A stretch of 64,000 nt of DNA, from NCBI GenBank assembly GCA_965153455.1, contig OZ234499.1, forward strand, positions 14,628,271 through 14,692,270, read 5' to 3'. Made by a program: the position numbers and the translations under genes. Position 1 is the first letter of the stretch. Every line of letters begins with the position of its first letter. Shown here piece by piece: positions 25,200 to 36,304 of this stretch. The notes beneath the pieces are model-generated. The model searched no databases. It was given only the letters and a program-made list of their open reading frames with translations, and had not been told where the DNA came from. This DNA is from Sphagnum compactum. Taxonomy: Eukaryota; Bryophyta; Sphagnopsida; Sphagnales.

Positions 25200-25790
25200 A
25201 GTTCCAGTTCTTCTTAAGTGGGCAAAAAAAATTTGTTGGTGAAAGTTTTGACAAAGATGTTGTAATGGATTGGAAGAGAATTTAACATCATGAGAACATT
25301 TAGCTCTTGAAGAATGGAGAAATTAATACCTTCTAGTTGGTCCAATATTTCCTTAACCTCCTTGAAGTAGTTGTGCATACTACTTTTTTTTTTCTTCATA
25401 AAGACAATTTTTCTCATCAACATCATTTTCCCATACTTGATTTAACTTCATATTCCCAACAATCATGAAGATCCGCGAGTCTTTTGACAAATGTATTTCA
25501 TAGTGTCTTTGACTAAAACATTTATTACACTTAGGGCCTTGGATATGATTTGAACTTCTTCAATTGCGATGAAATCATCTTTTGGACTCTCTACATGTTT
25601 CCAAAGATTTTCCTTCTATAACATGTTCATCACCCTAAGTGACTAAACAAAGTAATTTTAACTTCCATGAAGACAACTAGACTTTGATATGAAAATATCA
25701 AAACTAGGATCATGTTTATAAAACAACTAAAAAGAACCTTAAGACTTGAAGACTTCCTTGAGTTAGTTGGGTTCTTTTGTATCCTTCATT
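25200..25790 (-). pseudogene. Copia gag (UBN2-like) remnant
   Basis: The open piece at 25214-25426 contains 'SMHNYFKEVKEILDQLEG' and 'LNVLMMLNSLPIHYNIFV', matching the gag helices ending in the L-L-x-S-L-P-x-x-Y-x-x-F motif of copia gag (UBN2/Retrotran_gag). Upstream frames to about 25790 continue the gag region with stops. Confidence 0.7.
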
Positions 25791-27225
25791 TTTTCAGTTT
25801 CTTCTACCATTTGAAAATCCTTTTGTTGATCTCTTTGAACTTCTAGAGTCATCCTATTTTTTCCACTCCCTTTTAAAAACTCTCACTTCAATATTTCATG
25901 AGAAAAATATCATTCACTAATTTTGAAGTTTTAGAACTTGTTTTGAATAGCAAAAATTCCAACTGAAATAAATTTTTCATCTCATGTTGTTCCTCCTCTA
26001 TCTCTCTCTTTTTTCCTTTGGGTAGCTTCTAGGATTTCAACCAAAATAGACAAGAAAAAAGAAGAAGAAAGAGATCAATAGTGAAGTAGTGACCTACCTA
26101 ATGTCGATTACTTTTCCCATGCTCTGTTATCTTTTGTGGGGGTTTTCTGAAAGACCATTCCATGTAATCTGTCAAATTCCTTCAATTTTTTGGAAGTATG
26201 CTTAACTTCTAGGGAATGCCTACCGAACTTTTCTTCAAAGACAACACACTTGCTTCTAAAGCAACACCTAGCAGATACACTAGTCAAGTAGATTCCAGTG
26301 AGAAATTTTTTCAATGCATGCAAGGAATACAACTTCATAGCCTTGCACTTGTGTTTATGCTTTTGTGTAATGAATTTCTTGGTGGTGTGATTACCCATTC
26401 CCCATTCATCATTAAAAACACTTTCATTCACTTTTGGAGGGTTGGGAGTTGGGACAATAAAAATAGATTATTAGGTATAATCCCATTGCCATCCTCATCA
26501 TCTCAAGAGCACAATTTACTAAGCTAAAGTTGGTAACAGGAAACAAAATCCTTTGTAATTTATGGTGTGAACTATCATTGAAGACCACCCAAGTTATCCC
26601 ACCACAATCTTCAAAATTGTCACTCTTTTGGTGTTGGAGCCATCAAACTCCAGAAGCATGTGCAAAGTTTTCAAATCAATTTAGGGTGCTGGTTTTATTT
26701 TGGCTTACTCTTCCTTTGGGGGAATGGTATTCAATTTGGGTTTTCTCTATTGCAATTGTTCGACTTTAGGCATTTCGTTGGAAAATTTCCCAATGAGAAA
26801 AATAAAATCAGAAATTGCAAAAAAAGGTACTCCAAATTGGAGTTTATTTCTGCTGAATCTAATCTGCCATTAGCATAACTGGATGGCAAAATGGATCCAA
26901 CCTTCAACAAAACAGGTCCAAATTTTGTACAAAAAGAAAATGGAGAAAATTCCCAAAAACCATGTTGGACCTTGTCAACTAGATCACAATGTCCACCCTT
27001 GTGTGTTTGACAAGGTCGAGCCCACCTTTAGATGCAATGGCCCATTTTGGACCATGCAACTTCTATACTGACTAAGGTCTTGATGGGGTAAAATAGCTAC
27101 TAGATAGTCTGGAAGCTCAGGGTGGAAAGGGGTGAAAGCTTGATCGCAAAATGGTGATAAATTGTATAACTAGTTCATTGAAGATCTTCACAAAAACTCA
27201 TAGACATCATGACTCACAGCCACAG

Positions 27226-27300
27226 TTCACTCATTGAAAAAGATTGCAGAGAAAACTCCATAACTCACCCATTGAAAAAGATTGCAGAGGATACTCCAAA
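27226..27300. repeat. Tandem duplication, 38-bp period
   Basis: Two adjacent copies share CATTGAAAAAGATTGCAGAG at 27232 and 27270, with flanking similarity (TCACTC / TCACCC before and ACTCCA after). Confidence 0.8.
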
Positions 27301-27690
27301 ACAACTGGAATGTATATATTCTAACTTCTCTGTCAGTCCCAGCAAATCCACAACTTACACAGCAAGAATAAGTGCAGTCATAATCTTACAAAGTGTCAGA
27401 CCATCACCGCCACCATGAATAGAATAGATGAGTTGCCACAATTCCCATGGGGAATGGGAATCAGGGCCTTTCACAACCAAGCTGTGATTCTTGCTACCTG
27501 TCCCACAAGGGCTTCAAACCAGTATGTGTATCACAACAAAGAATAGGAACACAAGCACCTGGTGACAACTACCTTCACAAGATTAAATGTCTGAAGTAAG
27601 AGATTTTTAGAACAAGCTTTACTGAATGCATTCTACATGGAATTTGGATCAATGCACAGATACTAGCATGTTGTAGCAATATGGTACCTC

Positions 27691-27990
27691 ACATTCAAAC
27701 TTGACCAAGAAAAGTTGTACATATGCTCTGCATGCTTCCAGACATGAAACAATAATATTACGGAAGAACAATGAACTGACATCCAGATGGCTGCCAGAAG
27801 TCAAACTTGCATCAACATGCAATTGCCAACTCTGTTTGCCTGGACTTCGCATAGTTTTGACATTCAAATGTGAGCACAAAAACTCTTCCACTTGCTCTGT
27901 ATGTTTCCACACACAAAAGAATAATACATACAGAAGAATGATAAACGAATATCCTGGAGAATTGTGGAAGTCAAAGTTGCATTAACATCC
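27691..27990. repeat. Diverged tandem duplication, 170-bp period
   Basis: Copy 1 (27691-27820) and copy 2 (27861-27990) align through CATTCAAA, TGCTCTG[CT]ATG[CT]TTCCA, a GGAAGAA/AGAAGAA core and GAAGTCAAA[CG]TTGCAT[CT]AACAT. They are clearly homologous but diverged. They sit downstream of the PPPDE gene and show no coding constraint. Confidence 0.65.
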
Positions 27991-28324
27991 TCAGGCTAGC
28001 GCTATTTTGCCTGTATGAGCAAAGAATTCTGTTGCTATAAATTGGAAAACACAATAATACGGCATCTGAGCCACCTTAAAACCAATGCACAATGCCCCAA
28101 TATCATCTACCTTGACCTACAACCATCATACCCTCCACAAAACTGATATTTGAATTGTGCCACGGTTAAGAAAAAAGCAGGAGATAATGACACTACTGCA
28201 AGTGGGCTTCAAAAGTTTTCGATTCTGCTGCTTTCTCAGATGTGAGAGGTGAAACTGTCGAAATTGGGCTTGCTTGTCAAATCAATAGTACTTGAATTGG
28301 AGACAAGGAGACTTGACAGTACCA

Positions 28325-28330
28325 TTTATT
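28325..28330 (-). promoter_or_regulatory. Candidate polyadenylation signal of PPPDE gene
   Basis: AATAAA on the minus strand, about 62 bases past the stop codon of the PPPDE gene, a usual position for a plant near-upstream element. Confidence 0.4.
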
Positions 28331-28391
28331 CCTCCAGCACTGCACCATTCCCTAAGGGTCTGCCACATGATATTTGGTCATGAACGTAAGT

Positions 28392-31240
28392 CTAACTGCT
28401 GCTGCTCTCTTTGGCTGTGGGCAGTGGGTCTGCCAAATCTTTCCACGGCAAACAAATAACAGAATTAGTGCCTGGAGTTGTATGCCTCTCCTCACTCCCA
28501 TTCTGCTGTGACATAGCTGGGTCCTTTGATAGGAGTCTTGAAGGACTTATGGAAAAGGGAAACAAGCGCCCTGATACACCAGCAGGAGACTCTTGAAGCC
28601 GATCAGGGCTCATGGCTGGTGTAGATGCAGCAGGACCAAACATATAACGTACAGCAGACTTACTTCTTGTCAACACCTCCTCTTTAGCTTGCCGCAACTG
28701 CTCAAATCCATAACACATGCCAGGTCATGACTTCATCAGTATCAATTTCTATGAGCAAACCAATAATCTCAAGTTTTCACTATCATCCACATAAGAGCTC
28801 CTCCACCTTTCCCAAACATAAGCTAATCAGCAGTGACATTGGGATATAAGTTTTTGTGTGTAGGTCTTGACTCAACTACACTTTCCTAAGGGACTAAAAA
28901 GACCAGGAAAGACCACTGAAACCCAGACCAAAAAACTGCCTCGAAAATGGGTTCTAATTTTGACTGAAAGAAAATCCTGCTGACTTCCAGAATATGCAGG
29001 TATCAGGTAGCTTGGTCTGCACTATAATGTTGGTTGTTGCTGCTGAAAGCCAAACAACTGCACTGACATGAGTTATAGGCATTGTGATGACCAAAGAGCC
29101 AAGTGCAGGAGTTGGCACTGCCTAGGTAGACCACAGTGGTTAGAGGGGTCTTGAACCCTGAACATATCCATTAGGCATTGATACCACTGGTGACTACTTG
29201 GATGCAGTTAATTGCTTTAGCAACTGGACAAATACATCTCTGAGATTACAGAAAACTCCACAAACACTTTTAAGGTAACTGTTATGTCAGTCCTAGCCAA
29301 ATCAAAACAAACACAACAAGAATGAGTGCAGTACTTGTCTGGCTAGGTACTGTAATTTGAACAAAATACACACTGAAACACATACAAAGCTACCAATAAC
29401 TTACAGCTCAGTGTGTGCAACCCTTCTGGGAATAGAAATGTCAGTCCATTTGCACATGAATTATGGAAGCTTTTGTTTTCACTTTCCCAATTCCTGAACA
29501 TTTATATAACATCAGCAATTTTGCAATGCTCTTATCAGTTATCAACCACAGACAAACATATAATTCAATGCCAAATAACCTGGCAGCTACATTTTACCTC
29601 AAGTGAGTGACCACAACAAGGGGCCAGTGCTAACCTAGATGCAGGGATAGAACTTGAAATGGTGAATATCAAGGGAGTAAGAGCTATACCCTCTCCATAG
29701 TGCTTCCAGCAACTTCAACTGCAGCATCACCCATGTTTGCAAACCTATTTACCCACACTGTCCAGAGAACCCAGCAAGGTTGCAAACTTCCAGTCAGTCT
29801 CACTTTAAAAGTCATCCTTGCCAATCCATACACCATTAAAATCAGTCACCCATAAGTAATAAATCTCACTGTCCAGGTCTAGACATTGCATTCTAGATGA
29901 TGATAGTTTCCTATGGAATCCAAGAGCTACCTTTAGATCAAAGCCAATTGATAGAGTTTCAAGGCGTTTCTGAGCTCAGTGGTTCCTGAGGGATAACAAA
30001 ATTCTACAAGACAGTTCCTGTCAAAAGACTCAAAATGCAGTTGCATAAAACTATATACACAGAAACAGAGTTGAGATGCAACTTACAAGGCAGCTTTTGG
30101 ACACCAAGCTTTGCACAAAATGCCTCACAGAAATGATTGCAGTTACGTGAGAGAAGATCATAGGAGCACCCAGGCCACTCACGACAGAGCTCCATGAGGA
30201 TCCGCTTGACCTGCATAACAGACATCTCTGTATCTCCAAGTGGCACACTCTCACGGTATGTGTACATGGGATTTGTCTTGGGTGGACAGCTGAATACACC
30301 ACTCCCATTCTCACAGAACCCAAAAGACCACTCCTCATCAAACACCTGCTATCAACATCCATCCTGGTATATGCTTAGAAACTGTGTTCAATTTCTCCTT
30401 GCTCTATTTGTATTTAGCCAAAGCCTTAAAACTTGAATGATCTAGGAGAGAAGGCACTGGCAAGGTGCACACCATGACCATCTCCCCTTGAGACATGAAA
30501 CAAAACTTCATCAATTGAGTACACTTCAGTGGAATTGCACAGGACTGCATGATGCATGTGATGATCAATATTTACATTGGCAGTTTCAGCTCAAGCACAG
30601 TGATTTTCAACCCACTATGACAACATGTCTGCAGGATGGCTATGCCTGCTTCTGCCGCTGATTTTTGGTTGCATGAACTCCCTCTTCTTAGGGTTTGCAG
30701 CCACAGTTACAGACATTTGAGGCCAGAGGAAGCAGACTGCAGCAAGGGTTCCCACATAGAAATGCCTCTGCCCTAAAGGAATATCGACCTGTACTGAACA
30801 GGAGGCGGGTTTTCACCATCTTGATCGCAAAGAACCTCTTAAGCACTTTGCAATGTAAGCAACTGCATATGCAATCATGCGGCCATTCCAGATCTAGTAA
30901 AATGCACTTGCCGATAATGAAAATAGAAACTGAGGAACAGTCCTCAACCGTCATGACCCTAGAAATCTCTTCCCCTTCCCTCTTATAGCCTCTTCTTCCT
31001 CTTCAAAGATAAATAAATTGAACATACCTCCAAGCAACCTGAAATCCAATTCCCACCGCCCACACGTTCATGTGCTACACCCTAAATGGAGGAAGGAAAT
31101 CTGACCTGAACAGCGCTATGAAAGATACCGCCGATTCCAATGCCATCACGCATAATCTTGTTGATATTCATAATCACCGAATTCGCTTGCACATTCATGC
31201 TATTTGTCACATCGTATACATGTAAAATCACTTCACCCAT
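28392..31240 (-). CDS. PPPDE/DeSI-family thiol peptidase
   Basis: Four exons with GT-AG introns join in frame to 255 residues: 31240-31106, 30345-30087, 29757-29690, 28697-28392. Start ATG is at 31240 ('MGEVILHVYDVTNS', the typical PPPDE opening strand). The predicted catalytic His is H41 in 'GIGGIFHSAVQ' and the catalytic Cys is C114 in 'LLSRNCNHFCEAF', matching the permuted papain-like dyad of the family. Between them lies 'EWSFGFCENGSGVFSCPP' with 'NPMYTYRESVPLG', marking the plant DeSI-like subgroup rather than the canonical DESI1 type. The catalytic domain ends near residue 135 ('LWVNRFANMGDA'; most relatives have Gly before the Trp, here Leu). The C-terminal 100 residues are Ser/Pro-rich and probably disordered. 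The family removes SUMO or ubiquitin; the substrate here is unknown. The gene looks intact. Confidence 0.9.
29100..29230 (+). repeat. Possible SINE-like scrap in PPPDE intron 3
   Basis: The words ACAGTGGTTAGAG and GGTCTTGAACCCTGA resemble a tRNA-type A box and B box placed unusually close together. This could be a deleted tRNA-derived SINE or coincidence. Confidence 0.25.
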
Positions 31241-31508
31241 CCCGAACTCACCCCCACCTCCTCCCTTCCCCTCCCCCTCCCCTTACAACCTCCTATTACA
31301 CTCCACACTCAAAACCAACAGTAACCCCAAAAAGTCACACCTCGCACTACTATATCACCGCAACAAGTGCAAGCATCAGCGGCGCTGTTGCCCACATCTT
31401 TCCAACTTCCCCTCTCGTCATCTCCTCCACAAAGATTTCAACAAACCCCTCTCCTATTGTTCTCATCTCTGTTGTCCTCAGAAAACAACCCAAATAAACA
31501 CAGGCACG

Positions 31509-31538
31509 CGAGCGCGCGCGCGCACACACACACACACA

Positions 31539-31572
<34 letters not shown>
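31509..31572. repeat. Compound microsatellite (GC)n(CA)n(CT)n
   Basis: Consecutive dinucleotide runs GC (to about 31522), CA (to about 31538) and CT (to 31572, one TTT interruption). It lies about 270 bp upstream of the PPPDE start codon and just before a SINE-like unit, so on the gene's strand it is an AG-TG-GC tract in the promoter or 5' leader region. Confidence 0.95.
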
Positions 31573-31589
31573 GTGCGTGCAGTGTGTAA

Positions 31590-31740
31590 CGTTGTGAGTG
31601 TTGTGATGCAAAAGCTGCAATCCAGTGGCTGGATTGTTGACAGGTCCCGGGTTCGAACCCAGGTGGTCTCTTTTCAGATGACGCGTTGCCAAAAGGGAAA
31701 GAAGGGGTGTTTGTGGGACCTGACTTTTTGAAATTTTTTT
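31590..31740 (+). mobile_element. tRNA-derived SINE-like unit
   Basis: A strong Pol III B box, GGGTTCGAACCCA, sits at 31649-31661. It is preceded about 27 bp earlier by CAGTGGCTGGATTG, a weak A-box-like word, and followed about 70 bp later by a T-rich end (TTTTTGAAATTTTTTTTTT, to 31742). The cloverleaf cannot be completed, so it is not a functional tRNA gene. The B box may also be the T arm of a tRNA pseudogene. Confidence 0.5.
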
Positions 31741-34342
31741 TTGGGGGGTGGGGTTGTCCTCTTCTGGAATTGCTTTATGGGTTGTCCCTGTGTTCCCCAG
31801 TGTTTGTTGGCTTTGCCTACCAAGGCAAAAATGATATTATGTCTAGATTCATTATAAAGTATTAGTAACTTAAGGGATTTTGGCCCCTAAGTAGTAGGTC
31901 TATTTTTATATGAGGATTTTTGAAACATGATATTTTTGGCTTGTGTTAAAAACTTGAGATTAGTTATAGAGTTATGATAAATCTTGAAGGATTTTGGTTT
32001 CTTTAAGAGGAATTTTTTTGAAGATTATATTTTTGCATGGTGAAATATTTGAATTCCATACTTCTTCTTTTGCCTTAATATAGTTTTTTTAATGTAAATG
32101 GCAAGGCCACAGTGTGACACACCCCTTGTTAAGAAGGACAACACTAAGGTCACTCCACTTGTGAGAAGACCGCACTTCGGGGGCTATTACTTGGGACTTC
32201 TTTTACACAAGGCTAAGTTCGAGGTAAACAGGATTGGACTTGACAACTGAGTGATTAACAGTTGATTAATTGTAAGTTAACTCTCAATTTTAGTCTTTTT
32301 TTTAAAAATCAAAAGTTAATGTGTAGGGTAAAGCCTTAGGACCAGGGCAGCATTCAGGAAAAAAAGGTCCCCAAGGTGAGAGCCGAGGAGTTCAAAATTT
32401 CCATAAAGCCCCCAGTCCATGGGCTTTGCATGGGCACCTTAAATGTGTTGTTTAGTTAGTTAGTAGAGTCCATTTTATGCACATGTTGTTCATAGACTCC
32501 TCCATTTGCAACCCTATTTTAAAATCTTCAAGCATTGTTATAAACCGACATATTTAATCCTATTTGTGATATTTTATGTTTGATGTATACTAATTACAAG
32601 AATTAAATTACAATAATGTTAGTTCAAATTTTGTTCAGAAATGTTATATCCCATTTGGCTACACCATTGCCCATTTTGATCAGAGGTCATGTCCTTTTTT
32701 TTTGGGTTCTATTTGACTAAAATATTTTGGTTGCTAAATAATAAAATTTGTCGCTACAATTGATGTCATTAGTCAAAAGCGACAAGTCATGTTAGCTTTC
32801 ATATCTCTAGTCAATTATAGTTTTATGCTAGTTGAAAGGGACAATGTAATCAAGTTGAACAATGATTTTGTAAGGTTTCAATTCCTGGAAATGAGATAAA
32901 AATTGTCAAAATTTTATATTTGGTTTCTAGTGCATATAGCCATAAATGCAAAAGGTCGATTAAAGATTTGTACTTCATTTTGGTCTATAGCCAAATGTGA
33001 CTAAATTTTCCCAAGGATGATTGGCACATAGGCTAAATTAAAAACAAAACAATATAAGATTGATTGGTAGGTTTGATATAATCATCATTATCTTATAAAG
33101 GACAAACCACTTTCATGGATGTACGTCTTAGTTTATATAAATGTTTCTTTTCGATTAACAAGTGTATTAACCAAGAAGGCTATTTTGTCAATTACACCAA
33201 ATATCACTGACATTCTTTTTTTAATGCATCAAAGATGGATTATATAAATTGGACATTATAACACATTCCTCCTATTGTCACAAACCCATTTTACAAGTGA
33301 TAGACATTGAAGGCCTTGTTAATGTCATTAGTATCACAAATCCTGAAAGTAATTGTGTTTGATTATATTATCTGCTTGTGTTGATTGTGTTTATGTACAC
33401 CTTTTTCAACTCATTAACACAAATAAGGTGTTTTTCACCTAGGAGAGACACAATGATGTTTGTGATCTTTTCCTTATTGATTGAATTGACAACTCTTGTT
33501 ATTAACTCATTTGTTCCAAAAATTATCACTCAAGTTTTGTACTCAATTTTTTTGGTGGCAGATAATGTGAATAATATCCTACTTCAAGGTATCCTTGTGT
33601 TAGACTGGATGTGACGCTAGAATTATGATCTTTGCATTTCAATTTAACAATGGTTGGGAATATCTTAATCAGAGCTTTCAGGGTTTTTCGTAAGAGAAAA
33701 CATACTCATCACAAAGCCATTGCCTTGTTATTTTCTGAGCAAAGTGGTGTTACACACCATAATAATTAGATTATTATGGATAGAGCTAGAAGTATATTTG
33801 TATGCCGATGGGCTTCCTCTTTAAATTTGGGTCCGAACAACTCATGTAAACAATTCATGTTTTAAATCATATGCCACCAAGACTTTGCCATCTCATATAT
33901 ATCGCATGAATCGAAATATGGAAATTTTTATTTGAATTTTTTTTTGCCACATTTGGACTCTGCTCTTAGTTTTCTAGCAGTTTTTTTACTATGATTTCCA
34001 TTGTATAATCCTTAAGCTGGTAAAAGAACATGATGCATTGCATTAACAAGCTGACTGGAAGAGGTCCAACCCGACCAGCTTCCCTGAGTCTGGAAGGAAT
34101 TTGTACTTCTTCATGGAAGGGGCAAGCCTAATCAAACCGCACAAGAGATTGGTTGTCAGGACAAACCCAGCAAACTGCTGAAAATTAATTTAGATGACCA
34201 GTGAATGTATGCTCAAATGTTATTAGATACTGTGCTGAAATGCTGCCTCAGAACTGCAGGAATTTTCTGATCCTTCCCAAGGCAGAAACTACTCAGTCAA
34301 GCATGCCAATTGTAAAGTGCTACAGAGGAGATCAACGCAGAG

Positions 34343-34540
34343 TTGAATTTTATTTATCTGTGTGGGTGTCAAGGAGCTAAGCTGGGCAACTCTGAAGGAG
34401 ATCTAGAGCTCAACAAGGGCATTCATGTTCAGCTTCATGTACCACTTACTGCTCAAAAGAACCGTCTCTTGAGGTCTCTTTTGGAGATGATGGATGAGCT
34501 TTACATCTCCAGAACATCTAAATGTGATGCAGAAAATTAA
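34343..34540 (+). other. Open segment, possible terminal exon of unknown gene
   Basis: Sixty-five codons, balanced amino-acid composition with an amphipathic C-terminal helix ('RLLRSLLEMMDELY'). No family recognised. It may begin after a splice acceptor rather than at the ATG. Chance open frame remains quite possible. Confidence 0.25.
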
Positions 34541-35023
34541 ATGATGTAGATGGGCTCTAGTTTATTTTGCAGGTCATGTGTTGGTAAATGATTGTGGTCA
34601 CCCATGTGGGTGCAATTGTGTTTGCAATGTACCTCCTCCAGGGTGGAGTTTGCTTTGAATCTTCATATTGATTGTATAACCTCAGGTCCTGTGTCCATTG
34701 TGGTGTTTGTGATCAATTTTATTCTCATAGCTCTATCCTTAGCAAGCTTGCATTGCAGAAGTAATTTGCATTCCAAGCACCTTTGCAGCAGTAGGATGTT
34801 CATAGAACTGACTCACCTCATTATGCAATTGATGTATTGAACACTACAACAGTCAACCTGCAGAGCTTTTTCCCTGCAATTTGTAACCTATTCACAATTT
34901 TCAATGGCTAGCTGTAAAGTTTTGCCATTGTAAAATGAATGATGCAAAGTATTCTCGAGTGTCCAAATTGCTCAATTTGACTGCCTATGGTATGCAAGAA
35001 TACCACCTAGAAGCCTTAGCCAG

Positions 35024-35121
35024 TAGGCAAGTTCACTGCTCTAGTGACCTTCTCTATCATTATGGTTAATTGTAGGCAACTTCACTGCTCTAGTGACATT
35101 GTCTATCTTTATGTTTAATGT
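35024..35121. repeat. Tandem duplication, 49-bp period
   Basis: TAGGCAA[GC]TTCACTGCTC and CTAGTGAC[CA]TTCTCTAT-type blocks occur at 35024 and again at 35073 with few differences. Confidence 0.8.
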
Positions 35122-36304
35122 GAGATGTCCCATGACTGCCATCTACTATGTTGTCTGCAACAGCTACTGCCTTCTCTTCCAAAAAGAATCAAAATTTGGT
35201 GAATCCATGTCTTCATGTAAGACCGGAACTTGTGATGAGCATTCCTCAGGTGAGAAGTACTTGAAAATTATCATTCATCAGAAAGAAAAAGGCTTGTCTC
35301 AAGTGCATATCCTCCTGGTAAATACTGCACCCAGCATTAATGCCCTGTGTTAGGCAATTTGTGAGAAGGCTGTTGTGTACAGCATCAAACTCTTGTTGGA
35401 TGCAGACTCCCCCCAGTCTACATGAAACTCTCATCTGATACACAAATTTGCTCCTGATCTTCTAGTTGGACATATATACATGAAATTGGGTAGATTCCAA
35501 TGTTCAAGGACCACACTAGTTAAACTGTCTCTGCACCAGATGGAAATCAACATTAAGCCACTGTAGGGTTCACTTCCAAGATCATTGTCACCCTGCAGAA
35601 TGGTGCTTACATTGGTTTTCACAAATCTGTGCATAATTTTGGTGTTTGTGGCTTGTACATCAAAATTCCCACTTACTTCATCAGTGCCCATTCCAACCCC
35701 TCAGCATAATTCGGGATGTCTAGCCCACTGTCCTGTTTGAGAATCAAAAGACAAGGGGAACAAACATCATCCACCCATATAAGATCTTCAAGAGTGAAGC
35801 AGGTGGGATTGAAACAAAGGTAAGAGAGTGGACACAGAAATGAACAGCAAGAGAACTTGAGCCAAACATCAGATACCGCTGCAACCCTTGCAGATGGTTT
35901 TGTACATATGCAAAAATGCAGCGCTAGCTTCATTTACACTGCAAATATGAACACTAGCAAAACAGAAGAGATGCCCCGGAAGAGATTTGAACCAGCTCTG
36001 CAATGCAAAAACCAACAATTGAGGACTTGGAGGAGATTGTAATGTGTATTCCAAAAGATGTTGAAGTACTGTTGTTGCAAATTGATGCAAGGTCTGCTAT
36101 GAACAAAAGGTTTTTGTATTCACAGGTTATGCCTACATCAGCTGCAAAGATTGAGAATAAAGAGTGACCCCATGGACAAATTTTCAACCTGTGCCAGCCT
36201 TGAAGGTTTCACAGATTTCAAAGTTGCCTTCATTGTGGTTCGGAACTGATGCTACTCTGAAAAGATGTGCTATGAATGCCCTCTATAAGTGAGCAAAATC
36301 AGAG

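Larger units (their letters stand above)
21600..25800 (-). mobile_element. Degenerate Ty1-copia retrotransposon, minus strand
   Basis: Read on the minus strand the domains run gag (about 25790-25200), knuckle (about 24900), integrase (about 23320-22880), RT (about 22870-22270) and RNase H (about 21930-21830). This is the Ty1-copia order. Stops and frameshifts are frequent, although single motifs are well kept. A tandem array of 11-bp units (24152-24485) and surrounding non-coding sequence separates the knuckle from the integrase. No LTRs were identified. Confidence 0.75.
25800..28324. other. No gene recognised; short duplications
   Basis: No coding region is supported. A 38-bp-period tandem duplication lies at about 27229-27300 and a diverged 170-bp-period duplication at 27691-27990. 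The right part is the 3' flank of the PPPDE gene. Confidence 0.5.
31743..36304. other. No firm gene; one open segment of unknown origin
   Basis: AT-rich to about 34000, then more balanced. The most gene-like open segment is 34343-34540 on the plus strand, ending 'LLRSLLEMMDELYISRTSKC' before a stop. It could be the last exon of an unrecognised gene, but no upstream exons were identified. A 49-bp-period duplication lies at 35024-35121. A TE-like block at about 32320-32350 recurs inverted at about 59540-59570. Confidence 0.4.

Noticed and set aside
31645-31665. Functional tRNA gene
   Set aside because: Only the T arm/B box is convincing; acceptor stem and anticodon arm cannot be formed.
34592-34840. 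82-codon frame rich in hydrophobic residues
   Set aside because: No domain, no start context and no neighbouring exon; chance open frame.
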